From Candidatus Cloacimonadota bacterium (lineage in GTDB: Bacteria; Cloacimonadota; Cloacimonadia; Cloacimonadales; TCS61), in contig JAIPJH010000001.1 in the NCBI GenBank assembly GCA_021734245.1, positions 65,823 to 129,822 of the forward strand: a stretch of 64,000 bases of DNA, in the 5' to 3' direction. Each line of letters begins with the position of its first letter. The stretch's first letter is position 1. The notes beneath the pieces were generated by a model that saw only the letters and a list, made by a program, of their open reading frames with translations, was not told the DNA's origin and did no database searches. Both the position numbers and the translations under genes were made by a program. Of this stretch, positions 18,038 to 26,230 are shown in pieces.

Positions 18038-20635
18038 TTAAAACTTCCAGTCTAACTGAAGTCTAATTGTATGAATTTTATTTTCAACTCGGTCAAAATA
18101 CCATTCACCGTCAGGTGGAATTTCGTTATATAATCTGAATTCCAAAGCTCTGGTCATGAATTGCTTGTATTTATATTTAAAGGAAAGGAAAAGGTTGTTG
18201 GAAATTCGGCTGTGAAAGGTGAACCAATATTTGAAACCGCGATCGGATTGATCAAAATCCAGCTCTACATCTTCAAAATCCCAGAAAGAAGCTCCATAAG
18301 CTTTCCAAAAGGCAAAAGATCCCTGAATTTTCAGGTTGTCATTAAAATTATGCCGATAATCCACATAGATCATTTCGCCGTCAGAATTCGTTATTGCCTG
18401 AGCCATATCGGGCGCACTTGCAAATGCCGGATCCGAAAGGATCGAAAGATACGGCGGCTGCAAGACTTTTGCATAAATGATACCGATTTGAATTTGATCA
18501 AAATTGGAAAGGTAGGTTCGCAGAAAAAGTTCTGTTTCATTTGCCTGCGATTTGCCGCGATCCTGAATTTCGTCATCTCGTTTTATTTGAACTTTATGAC
18601 GAACTCTGAAACGCATCTGATGAATTGGCTTAAATTCCAGAGTGCCCTGAAAACGAATTCCCTGACGGGCATCGGAAAGCCGTTCCCAAACATCTAAATA
18701 AGCTTTTGTAATGGTGAACATACGGTGGAACTGATAGCGGGTTTCAAAGTAGAATCCCCGTTCTGCAGAAGGTTGAACAGAATTTATGTACATATCTGTA
18801 AGTAGCGTATTTCGCAGGCCATAAGTCAATTTTTCAAAAACCGTATCATCATATCTCTGGCTTTCGCTGAAACTGCGCTGATAGGGATTGTCGAATTCCA
18901 GATCGTAATGACGGAACATAGTGAGGAAATAAAGATTTTCAAATTGAGTATACGAACTTAAAATTATTGCTTTGGGATCATCACCGATCTTAAACAGTTC
19001 ACCGTTTTTTTCCATTTCGGCATATTCACCCTGAATAGAAGTATTGTTCAGAGTAGTTCTCCAGTCAAAGCCCAGTACACGACGATAATTTCTATCGTAT
19101 TTATCAGTTTTAGTAGAATACAAATTTGTGATCTCTGCATCGGTTATTTTCCACTTTTCAGAAGCTGTTTCATCATCGTAAATAAGAATATCCTGCAACT
19201 CCTCCAATGAATCGGGAACTACAAAATCTCGATTATAAGTAGCTTCATAACCGGTTACACCAATATGAGTTCCGATAAATGGTGAATATTCCAGATGACC
19301 ACCGATCAGGTTTTCTTCCACTGCATCTTTTCTGGGTGCAATGGTCACTTCATTCAAATTTCCCACATAATCATTAAAATATGTTTCAGCGTCTTCCAAT
19401 TCATCATTGCTGAAGTTATTTGTTCTGATAATATAAGATAAAGCATAATCATCTTTATCCAGAATTCCATTGTTGTTACTGTCGTAAATTATGGCATCTT
19501 TTTTATCGTTAGAAAGAAACAGAACAGCGTTCATATTGTTTCTTTTCCAGTCGATGGCAGCACCACGCAACGAATATTGCTGCGTTCTGGAAAGATCACC
19601 GATAACTCCAATAATGCGTTTATTGAAACCATAACCGGTTTGACGTGGACTGAATGTATCGGTATTTTCCATAACCAGACCTTCGCCAAATGTAGCTCGA
19701 AAGTTTCCGGCATAGATCTTCAGGAAGTTTCTTCCCATCCAATTTATTTCTTTTTCATATCCTACATAATATTTCGCATCGTCACCCAGAGTTTGATTAT
19801 CATCTAGAAAGAAATTTTCATTACCTTTGGGTGAATTGGTCAAAATCCCGGCTTTCCATTCGTTCATGTAGCGAATTCGAAGTTTATTCATCACCGAACT
19901 GCGATTATTTTCCAAGTTGAAAAATCCCCAGTAAGATTGATTCTTCTGGGTTGGAGTTGCGCTATCGAATCTGATCATCGACTCCTGATACATCTCTTTC
20001 AGTTCATCTGCGTAAGGCATGTCGTTATACTTGAACTGATAATCGACGAATACACGATTCTGGATCGGCGGTTCTTCGTAATACACATAGTAGCGAATAT
20101 TACGCGCTCCGTAATAGGAAATTCCCGGAGAAAAACGCAGATCTCGATAATTGGAAAGCGTGTCGCCGTTGGCTCTTCGTTTCAGGATGGCAGCCACATC
20201 GATGGCAGAAGTATTGGGAAGATTAAAAATATCGGAGAAAGGCATTTTATTGATGTTGCGGGGAGTCATCAGATAATCTTCCCACACATCACTTATACCT
20301 TCCTGCAGACCTTCGTTGCTGCCCAGTCTTTCGATAAGATAATAGATCTCATCTCTACGAATTGCTGCTTCGTCATCACTTTGATAATGAGAAACCGAAA
20401 CAAGCGGTTTAAGCTTATTCATCGTCTTCTGATCAATGGATTCTATGGCTCGAAGATCGTAGATACTTTTGAAATAATCGATGTAAAATCGGTAATTGTG
20501 AATATCTTGAGCCTGCTTTTCTGAAATGGGTAATGATCTTAACTCTTCCAGGCTGGCAGTATTGAGATCGAGCATAGCTGAAAATACTGTTGCCCAGCAA
20601 AAGATCAAAACAAAAAATAAAAATAATTTCTTCAT
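18038..20635 (-). CDS. ComEA-like helix-hairpin-helix domain fused to an outer-membrane beta-barrel
   Basis: An 865-residue exported protein. After the signal peptide comes a ComEA-type HhH module (LDLNTASLEELRSLP, residues ~22-36 in this start), then a helical segment with a second HhH-like unit (INKMPFSDIFNLPNTSAIDVAAILKRR). The rest is a long array of beta strands ending LDWKF, as in outer-membrane barrels. An EF-hand-type loop (DSNNNGILDKDD) lies near residue 395. ComEA HhH modules bind DNA in the periplasm during uptake; similar HhH-barrel fusions occur in Bacteroidetes without known function. The ATG at 20635 has AAGGG five bases upstream and is preferred over a TTG at 20650. Confidence 0.75.
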   Translation of the reverse strand: MKKLFLFFVLIFCWATVFSAMLDLNTASLEELRSLPISEKQAQDIHNYRFYIDYFKSIYDLRAIESIDQKTMNKLKPLVSVSHYQSDDEAAIRRDEIYYLIERLGSNEGLQEGISDVWEDYLMTPRNINKMPFSDIFNLPNTSAIDVAAILKRRANGDTLSNYRDLRFSPGISYYGARNIRYYVYYEEPPIQNRVFVDYQFKYNDMPYADELKEMYQESMIRFDSATPTQKNQSYWGFFNLENNRSSVMNKLRIRYMNEWKAGILTNSPKGNENFFLDDNQTLGDDAKYYVGYEKEINWMGRNFLKIYAGNFRATFGEGLVMENTDTFSPRQTGYGFNKRIIGVIGDLSRTQQYSLRGAAIDWKRNNMNAVLFLSNDKKDAIIYDSNNNGILDKDDYALSYIIRTNNFSNDELEDAETYFNDYVGNLNEVTIAPRKDAVEENLIGGHLEYSPFIGTHIGVTGYEATYNRDFVVPDSLEELQDILIYDDETASEKWKITDAEITNLYSTKTDKYDRNYRRVLGFDWRTTLNNTSIQGEYAEMEKNGELFKIGDDPKAIILSSYTQFENLYFLTMFRHYDLEFDNPYQRSFSESQRYDDTVFEKLTYGLRNTLLTDMYINSVQPSAERGFYFETRYQFHRMFTITKAYLDVWERLSDARQGIRFQGTLEFKPIHQMRFRVRHKVQIKRDDEIQDRGKSQANETELFLRTYLSNFDQIQIGIIYAKVLQPPYLSILSDPAFASAPDMAQAITNSDGEMIYVDYRHNFNDNLKIQGSFAFWKAYGASFWDFEDVELDFDQSDRGFKYWFTFHSRISNNLFLSFKYKYKQFMTRALEFRLYNEIPPDGEWYFDRVENKIHTIRLQLDWKF

Positions 20636-20650
20636 ATTTTCCCTTATCAA

Positions 20651-20812
20651 TACACCTATCTATCTATAAGAAAATCAATTATAAATAACGAGTAAACAAA
20701 TTTTTTGACATATTAATTGTAAAGGATTTTCCGCTATATTTAAAGTTTTCAAAAAAAATTTGACAACAGGCAACAGCATAAGATTCTTTACCAGAAGATT
20801 TTTGGAGGAAAA
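20651..20812. promoter_or_regulatory. Divergent intergenic region between the HhH-barrel and the pilin-like gene
   Basis: About 160 AT-rich bases separate two divergently transcribed genes, so it must contain promoters for both. TTGACA occurs on the plus strand at 20705-20710 and 20760-20765, but neither has a -10 box at standard spacing, so I assign no exact promoter. Confidence 0.4.
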
Positions 20813-21289
20813 ATGGCAGAAAATAAAAACGTTGAAAGAAAGAACAAATTCTCTTTAATAGAGCTTTTAATGATCATCATGGTAGTTGGAATTGTTTTTA
20901 CTCTTACGATACCATTAAGAAATGATCGGATAATCAAAGGAAAATTGAAAGAAGCTGTAAAAAATATTCAGATCATTGCTCGCGCCGATGTAGCATTCAA
21001 AGAAGACCCTGCCAACGGCTATTATATTTTTGAACATAACGTTCTTAAAATTCAAGAAGACGGAAGTGTGGGAGGAGACGATCTTTTGAATGTTCAAGAT
21101 GAACTGGAAACTACTGATGGAATATTCTTATTTGATTACGCTGTAACAGACAGTTCAGTAGTAGCGATCACAAATCAGAATTTCGGAAAAGAGGGCGCGA
21201 AAATATTTTATTACCTTCCCAATGGACCATGGAACGTGGGAGACGACAAGATTTCCAAAAACGTATTTGATCCAAACTGGCTTCCCTAA
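20813..21289 (+). CDS. Type IV pilin / type II pseudopilin-like protein with non-canonical cleavage site
   Basis: A 158-residue protein with an N-terminal pilin-like helix: a basic leader (residues 1-12) followed by FSLIELLMIIMVVGIVFTL. The Phe+1 and Glu+5 of type IV pilins are present, but the residue before the expected cleavage point is Lys rather than Gly. The remainder is a small globular domain with few cysteines or other markers (GPWNVGDDKIS near the end). GGAGG lies four bases before the ATG. It is a single gene followed by a terminator. It could be a pseudopilin, a minor pilin or an uncleaved membrane-anchored protein. Confidence 0.75.
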   Translation: MAENKNVERKNKFSLIELLMIIMVVGIVFTLTIPLRNDRIIKGKLKEAVKNIQIIARADVAFKEDPANGYYIFEHNVLKIQEDGSVGGDDLLNVQDELETTDGIFLFDYAVTDSSVVAITNQNFGKEGAKIFYYLPNGPWNVGDDKISKNVFDPNWLP

Positions 21290-21310
21290 AATTTTGTAAA
21301 AATTTTGCAA

Positions 21311-21346
21311 AACCTTCCAGGTTGTACAAGCTTGGAAGGTTTTTTC
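21311..21346 (+). terminator. Intrinsic terminator after the pilin-like gene
   Basis: AACCTTCCA (21311-21319) pairs with TGGAAGGTT (21333-21341), followed by a run of T. The same stem sequence recurs at 61275-61308. The hairpin ends only about seven bases before the ATG of the PHP gene and contains the only AGG that could act as its ribosome site, so it may also affect that gene. Confidence 0.8.
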
Positions 21347-21352
21347 ATAACA

Positions 21353-22921
21353 ATGGAATTTATCGATAAATTACTTACAAATTTTATTAGCATTCCTATT
21401 CTTGTGGGATATGCAGAAATTCATTATCACCTAAAATTTCTTTATCCCAGATACTTTCGAAAAGAACCGGAAATAATTGCAGATCTTCCCCGTCGCTGCA
21501 TCCAAGAAAGAAGTTCAAAAATACCAATTTTACTGATCGTAAAAGATGCAAATATTTTTCCTGTAAAACTAAAATCCGCTAATATTCTGATCATAGGAAA
21601 AAGTCGAGAAGAAACCGGAAAGATCGAGCTTGATCTGAAACTAAATAACAAATATTTTTCCAAGATTTTTTATGTTGATATCAGTAAATTTAAAACCGAT
21701 CAATGGTTGAATATTTCTGTAGAGATCAATTACCAGATCAAGGGAAGAAATAAAACTGCGATCAATGATAATTATCCCGCTATTGCCAAAAAACCTTTTC
21801 GCTGCTTTTGGGCAGAAAAGGAACTTCCATTTCCCAAAGACTGGTATTGCGGTGATCCTCATTATCACAGCATTCACACTTCCGATCAAGTAGAATTTGG
21901 AGCTGATATATTTTCTACTAAAATCATGGCAAAATCAATGGGTTTGGACTGGTTTTTCGTAACCGATCATTCTTACGATCTGGATGATGATGAAAATGAT
22001 TGTACCAGAAATGACCCCGAACTTCCTATCTGGAAAAAAATGCAGCAGAATTGTAAAAAAAATGATGAGAAGGATTTCAGAGTAATAGCAGGTGAAGAAG
22101 TTTCGATCGGAAACTGGGAAAATAAAAACGTTCATCTGCTGGCAATCAATCATCCTCACTTCATTGCCGGCAGCGGTGACAGCGCAGAAAAATGGTTCCG
22201 GAATAAACCGCAAAACTCGCTGAAAATGATAAAGCGGCTGCACTCCGAAAACAATCTATTTATTGCAGCTCATCCATTTGAAAATGTTCCCCGGGCACAA
22301 AAACTGACTTTACGTCGAGGTCAGTGGCACAGCAGGGATTATGAAAATGCCGGGATCAAGTTTTTGCAGGTCATTAACAGTAATGAAATCAACGATATTC
22401 AAAACTCAATTGAGCGCTGGACTAAATTGTTGTTACAAGATAAAAAATATTACATTTTTGCTGGTAACGACGCCCACGGAAATTTTAATGTAATGCGTCA
22501 GATCAAAAGCCCTTTCTGGAAGTTGTTCAGCTCCTGCAAGCAAACTTTCGGTAATTTTTTTACTGCCTTCAATCACTCTGAAAACGAGCCGCTTACAGGA
22601 ATTCAAAATAAAAATATAATCGTTAGTAATGGGCCATTTTTATCTTTCAAATTGATAAAAGACAAGCAGGAATTTCGTATCGGCTCTACAATTCACAGTG
22701 GAAGTGTTGCATTAATATTTGATGCAAAAACCTCACCTGAATTTGGTGAAATTGTTGAACTAAACTTATTCATTGCTGACCTGACATCAAAGGTAGAACG
22801 CAAATTCAGTAAATTAGAGAATTCTATGGCAATAGTATTATCGAACAAAGGTTATCTCCGAATGAGTATGACAACAGAAAAAGGTGGAATGGTTTATACA
22901 AATCCGATCTGGGTGGAATAG
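21353..22921 (+). CDS. PHP-domain metal-dependent phosphoesterase (CehA/McbA-like)
   Basis: A 522-residue protein. The first ~160 residues are a beta-rich domain of unknown role. The PHP domain follows with metal ligands in DPHYHSIHTSD (~167), FFVTDHSYD (~203), GEEVS, AAHPFENV (~304) and GNDAHG (~371). The final ~110 residues form a second beta-rich part. PHP proteins of this type hydrolyse phosphoesters; the substrate is unknown. There is no signal peptide. I start at the ATG at 21353; an upstream TTG at 21305 would place the terminator hairpin inside the coding region. No independent promoter is obvious. Confidence 0.82.
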   Translation: MEFIDKLLTNFISIPILVGYAEIHYHLKFLYPRYFRKEPEIIADLPRRCIQERSSKIPILLIVKDANIFPVKLKSANILIIGKSREETGKIELDLKLNNKYFSKIFYVDISKFKTDQWLNISVEINYQIKGRNKTAINDNYPAIAKKPFRCFWAEKELPFPKDWYCGDPHYHSIHTSDQVEFGADIFSTKIMAKSMGLDWFFVTDHSYDLDDDENDCTRNDPELPIWKKMQQNCKKNDEKDFRVIAGEEVSIGNWENKNVHLLAINHPHFIAGSGDSAEKWFRNKPQNSLKMIKRLHSENNLFIAAHPFENVPRAQKLTLRRGQWHSRDYENAGIKFLQVINSNEINDIQNSIERWTKLLLQDKKYYIFAGNDAHGNFNVMRQIKSPFWKLFSSCKQTFGNFFTAFNHSENEPLTGIQNKNIIVSNGPFLSFKLIKDKQEFRIGSTIHSGSVALIFDAKTSPEFGEIVELNLFIADLTSKVERKFSKLENSMAIVLSNKGYLRMSMTTEKGGMVYTNPIWVE

Positions 22922-23111
22922 TTGCCGGATTGCTGGCAGATTTTTATCATCAATAACCCAGTGAAATTGAATTGATTTCACAGGTTAAAAATTTATGGGC
23001 TTCAAAAAAATTAAAGTATCTTTTCTGGATTATTGAATTTATTGCAAAACCAATTTTGTTGACAAACCTGCCGCCTGGGAAAAATTCTAGAATAAATTAT
23101 TAGAGGAAAAA
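22922..23111 (+). other. Intergenic region before the histidine kinase
   Basis: About 190 bases. Just after the PHP gene a weak hairpin TGCC-GGATTGCT-GGCA is followed by a short T-run (22924-22946), a possible terminator. TTGACA occurs at 23059-23064 but has no -10 box at standard spacing, so the kinase promoter is not assigned. Confidence 0.35.
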
Positions 23112-24629
23112 ATGATAGAACAAATAAATTATTTTTTGCAGGAATTGATCCAACTTTCCAAACAAGAAAAAGATCATTTGGAATTTATAAAAGACTTTCA
23201 TCAGTTACTGGGCAAAAAACTTAAAGCAAAAGAAACGATCGTTATTCTTCGTATCGACAAATATTTTTTGAGGAGCTCTTTTTTAAATGATAACGAGGAA
23301 TTCTGGGATATTCGCACTAATGATCTGAACGATGAAGAACGCTTTTCAAGATTGGCAGACATTGCTCTGAAAGAAATAAACTATTCTTACGAAAACGATC
23401 TCCTTGCAAAGATTCAAGATAACGGTTTTATCATTATCAAAAATACTGAAAATAATGAAAAACTGGAAATACTGGAAGAAATCAAAGATTTTTTTTATTT
23501 GATCTTCAAATCAATTTATCGTCAATTTCAGCTCATAGAACGTGTAAAAGAATTGAGCTGCCTGCACAGCATAAGCAAGATAGCGGAAGATCATGACCTT
23601 TCTATACCAGATTTTCTGGATCAAATTGTAAATCTACTTCCACCTGCCTGGCAATATCCCGAAATAACACGTGCGAAGATCATCTTCAACGATGAAACTT
23701 TTGCCACAAAAGATTTTGAGGAAAGCCCGATCAATCTGCGTTCAAACATCATGCTGCAAAAAAGAAAAGTCGGATATGTCGAGGTGAATTATCCCGAAGA
23801 TTTTAAACAGAAAGACAGCTACCCTTTTTTGAAGGAAGAAGCAGGACTTATTCGCACAATTGCGCAGGAACTCAGCATAATTCTGGAAAAGAAAAAATCT
23901 GAAGACGAAAGCCGAAAGTTGGAAAAGCAGCTGCTTCATGCCGATAGACTGGCAACATTGGGACAGCTTTCAGCTGGAGTGGCTCACGAGATAAACGAAC
24001 CGCTGGCAGGTATTTTAGGTTTAGCTCAATTGATGGAAAAAAATAACAGCCTGGATCAACAAGCTCTCAATGATCTGGAAAACATTGTGTCTGCCAGTTT
24101 GCATGCCCGGGAAGTTGTTAAAAAACTAATGTTATTCGCCAGACAGGTTCCCTCCAGCCAGACTGATCTGAATTTGAACGAATCAGTTAATAATGCCGTT
24201 TTCTTTCTGGAATCACGCTGCCGAAAAAACATGGTCAAGATCCATCTGGATCTTAAAAAATCCATTCCCAGCATAAATGCCGATTCTTCCCAGATTCACC
24301 AGGTTCTCATCAATCTAATCGTCAATGCTTTGCAGGCGATGCCGGATGGTGGCATTATCAACATCAAAACTTATCAAAATGAAAATACTGCTTTCCTGGA
24401 ATGCAGTGATAATGGTATCGGCATGACAAAAGACGTTCTAAACCAGATCTTCAATCCTTTTTTTACAACCAAAAAAGTAAATGAAGGAACCGGACTTGGA
24501 CTTTCGGTGGTTCATGGCATCATTTATTCTCATGGCGGAGATATCTCGGTTAGCAGTCAGCCGGGCAAAGGTGCAAAGTTCAAGATCAGTTTTCCAATCG
24601 GAAAAGGACTTTTAAATAATGAAGAATAA
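23112..24629 (+). CDS. Cytosolic sensor histidine kinase (NtrB-like)
   Basis: A 505-residue kinase without membrane segments. Residues ~148-265 form a sensor-like domain (LHSISKIAE...LLPPAWQYPEIT...PFLKEEAGLIRTIA) that is clearly related to the N-terminus of the protein at 31079-34228. A HisKA helix with phosphorylated His292 (GVAHEINEPLAG) follows, then an HATPase domain with N box (LINLIVNALQAMPDGG), G1 (SDNGIGM), F box and G2 (GTGLGLSVVHGI). It overlaps the response regulator gene by 11 bases, so they form one two-component system. GAGG precedes the ATG. Confidence 0.92.
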   Translation: MIEQINYFLQELIQLSKQEKDHLEFIKDFHQLLGKKLKAKETIVILRIDKYFLRSSFLNDNEEFWDIRTNDLNDEERFSRLADIALKEINYSYENDLLAKIQDNGFIIIKNTENNEKLEILEEIKDFFYLIFKSIYRQFQLIERVKELSCLHSISKIAEDHDLSIPDFLDQIVNLLPPAWQYPEITRAKIIFNDETFATKDFEESPINLRSNIMLQKRKVGYVEVNYPEDFKQKDSYPFLKEEAGLIRTIAQELSIILEKKKSEDESRKLEKQLLHADRLATLGQLSAGVAHEINEPLAGILGLAQLMEKNNSLDQQALNDLENIVSASLHAREVVKKLMLFARQVPSSQTDLNLNESVNNAVFFLESRCRKNMVKIHLDLKKSIPSINADSSQIHQVLINLIVNALQAMPDGGIINIKTYQNENTAFLECSDNGIGMTKDVLNQIFNPFFTTKKVNEGTGLGLSVVHGIIYSHGGDISVSSQPGKGAKFKISFPIGKGLLNNEE

Positions 24630-25941
24630 GAGAATTTTAGTTTTAGATGATAACAATGTAACTCGCGACGTGATAAAACGAAATTTATCTGCTCATGGTT
24701 TTCAAATCTATACTGCCAGCAATTTCGATCTGACCAAACAGATATTAGAAGAGATCGAACCAGACCTTCTTATTACCGATCTTAAAATGCCTGATATCAG
24801 CGGTTTGGATGTTATCATTCATGTTACCGAAAATTTTAAAAATACAGAAATAATTGTGATAACCGGTTATCCCACCATAAATTCTGCTGTTGATGCTGTG
24901 AAGTTGGGAGCGAACGACTACCTGACAAAGCCTTTTACAGATGTGGAATTGCTGACAGCAGTGAAAAAAGCTTTAGAAAAACAGAGCAATAAACAGGAAT
25001 TTCAGCGTGAGATCTCCGATGGATTTGGCGAGAAATTCGGTATAATCGGAAAATCTGCTAAAATGCTGGAAGTGTTTAAAACCATCAAAAAAGCATCTCA
25101 AATAAACAGTACAGTTTTGATAACCGGTGAAAGCGGAACCGGCAAGGAACTGGTAGCCAGAGCTATTCATTATGCCGGCTTTCGAGCTGCCGCTCCTTTT
25201 GTTCCTATCAATTGCGGTGCTATTCCAGAAACTCTGCTGGAAAGTGAACTTTTTGGTTATGTAAAAGGAGCTTTTACAGGAGCTCACACCACGCGGGAAG
25301 GTTTTTTTCAAAGTGCAGATAAAGGAACTATTTTTCTGGATGAGATCTCTGAAACTTCCATGATGCTGCAAATAAAAATGCTGCGCGTTATTCAGGAAAA
25401 AGAAGTTTACATGGTCGGTTCAAACCGCTGTCAAAAAGTAGATGTCCGCATTCTGGTAGCATCCAATAAAGATCTGTTTGAACTGGTTCAGATCAAAAAA
25501 TTCCGCGAAGACCTGTTTTATCGTTTGAATGTTCTCACGGTTCAAATTCCACCCTTGCGGGAACGCGGTTCCGATATTTTTCAATTGGCGAATCATTTTG
25601 CCAATAAATATGCAGAGGAATTCAATAAAAAAGTTCCGGTTTTCAATGATGAGGTATTAGAAATTTTTGGGCGTTATAACTGGCCGGGAAATGTGCGTGA
25701 ATTGGAAAATCTGGTGCACCGGCTTGTTATAATGAATGAAGACGGTAAAATCTCAAAAGCTGATCTGCCGGATTTTATGAAATCGAGGATCGACAGCTGC
25801 AGCGAAGTAAAACGCAGCTTGCAGGAAGTAGAAATTCAACACATTAAGAACGTGCTGGAATACACTGGAAATAATAAAACCAAAGCAGCTGAAATTCTGG
25901 AAATCGATCGCAAAACATTGAATAATAAGTTGAAAGAATAA
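24619..25941 (+). CDS. NtrC-family sigma-54-dependent response regulator
   Basis: A 440-residue activator in three domains. The receiver has Asp54 as phosphoacceptor in ITDLKMPD and the Thr/Lys switch positions (VITGY, TKPF). The AAA+ domain has Walker A GESGTGKE (~170), the sigma-54-contacting loop GAFTGA (~217), Walker B GTIFLDE and arginine-finger regions. A Fis-type HTH fills the C-terminus (NNKTKAAEILEIDRKTLNNKL). It requires RpoN, encoded at 8084-9544. A near-consensus sigma-54 promoter lies 1.9 kb downstream in front of gdh and is a natural target, though the enhancer site is not identified. The TAA stop lies within dispersed repeat copy C. Confidence 0.95.
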   Translation: MKNKRILVLDDNNVTRDVIKRNLSAHGFQIYTASNFDLTKQILEEIEPDLLITDLKMPDISGLDVIIHVTENFKNTEIIVITGYPTINSAVDAVKLGANDYLTKPFTDVELLTAVKKALEKQSNKQEFQREISDGFGEKFGIIGKSAKMLEVFKTIKKASQINSTVLITGESGTGKELVARAIHYAGFRAAAPFVPINCGAIPETLLESELFGYVKGAFTGAHTTREGFFQSADKGTIFLDEISETSMMLQIKMLRVIQEKEVYMVGSNRCQKVDVRILVASNKDLFELVQIKKFREDLFYRLNVLTVQIPPLRERGSDIFQLANHFANKYAEEFNKKVPVFNDEVLEIFGRYNWPGNVRELENLVHRLVIMNEDGKISKADLPDFMKSRIDSCSEVKRSLQEVEIQHIKNVLEYTGNNKTKAAEILEIDRKTLNNKLKE

Positions 25942-25977
25942 AGAAAATTCTAAAATTTGACTATCACCATGGCAGAA
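25937..25977 (+). repeat. Dispersed repeat, copy C (left part only)
   Basis: Matches the left half of copies A and B (AATAAAGAAAATTC..AATTTGACTATC.CCA.GGCAGA) and then stops. The right half typical of the family appears 150 bases later as copy D, as if the repeat had been split by the hairpin-rich segment between them. Confidence 0.65.
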
Positions 25978-26039
25978 ACAAGGTGTATTTCGCTAAATTT
26001 ATTTCAGCAAGCTGAAAATCGAATTTTCATTATTTACCC

Positions 26040-26128
26040 CTCTCCGGCAACTGCCGGATCTCCCCTCAAAGAAAAGGCTTTTGCAAAGTGACGTTTTGCT
26101 TTGCAAAAACGACACATACAGGGGAGAA
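26040..26128. repeat. Composite hairpin element
   Basis: Three nested or adjacent stems lie in about 90 bases: CCGGCA-AC-TGCCGG; TTTTGCAAAG pairing perfectly with CTTTGCAAAA over a ten-base loop; and an outer TCTCCCCT pairing with AGGGGAGA. The segment begins ACCCCTCTCC. It is flanked by the two half-copies of the dispersed repeat, between the convergent NtrC and Fic genes. It may be a bidirectional terminator or a mobile palindromic element. Confidence 0.6.
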
Positions 26129-26176
26129 AATTTGGAAAACCCAGATGCAGAGCAGCGAGAAATTCTTTCGATTAAA
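26124..26176 (+). repeat. Dispersed repeat, copy D (right part)
   Basis: Reads GAGAAAATTTGGAAAACCCAGATG, core CAGAGCAGCGAG, end AATTCTTTCGATTAAA. It is nearly identical to the copy at 35162-35219 from GAAAATTTGG onward. It precedes the 3' end of the Fic gene. Confidence 0.8.
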
Positions 26177-26230
26177 TTTCTAACTTGAATGAATTATTTG
26201 TTTTTTTATAGTAGGATCGATGGATGTTAG

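Noticed and set aside
19937-20524. A 195-codon open frame on the plus strand inside the HhH-barrel gene
   Set aside because: Antisense shadow of a gene with clear signal peptide and domain structure; no ribosome site.
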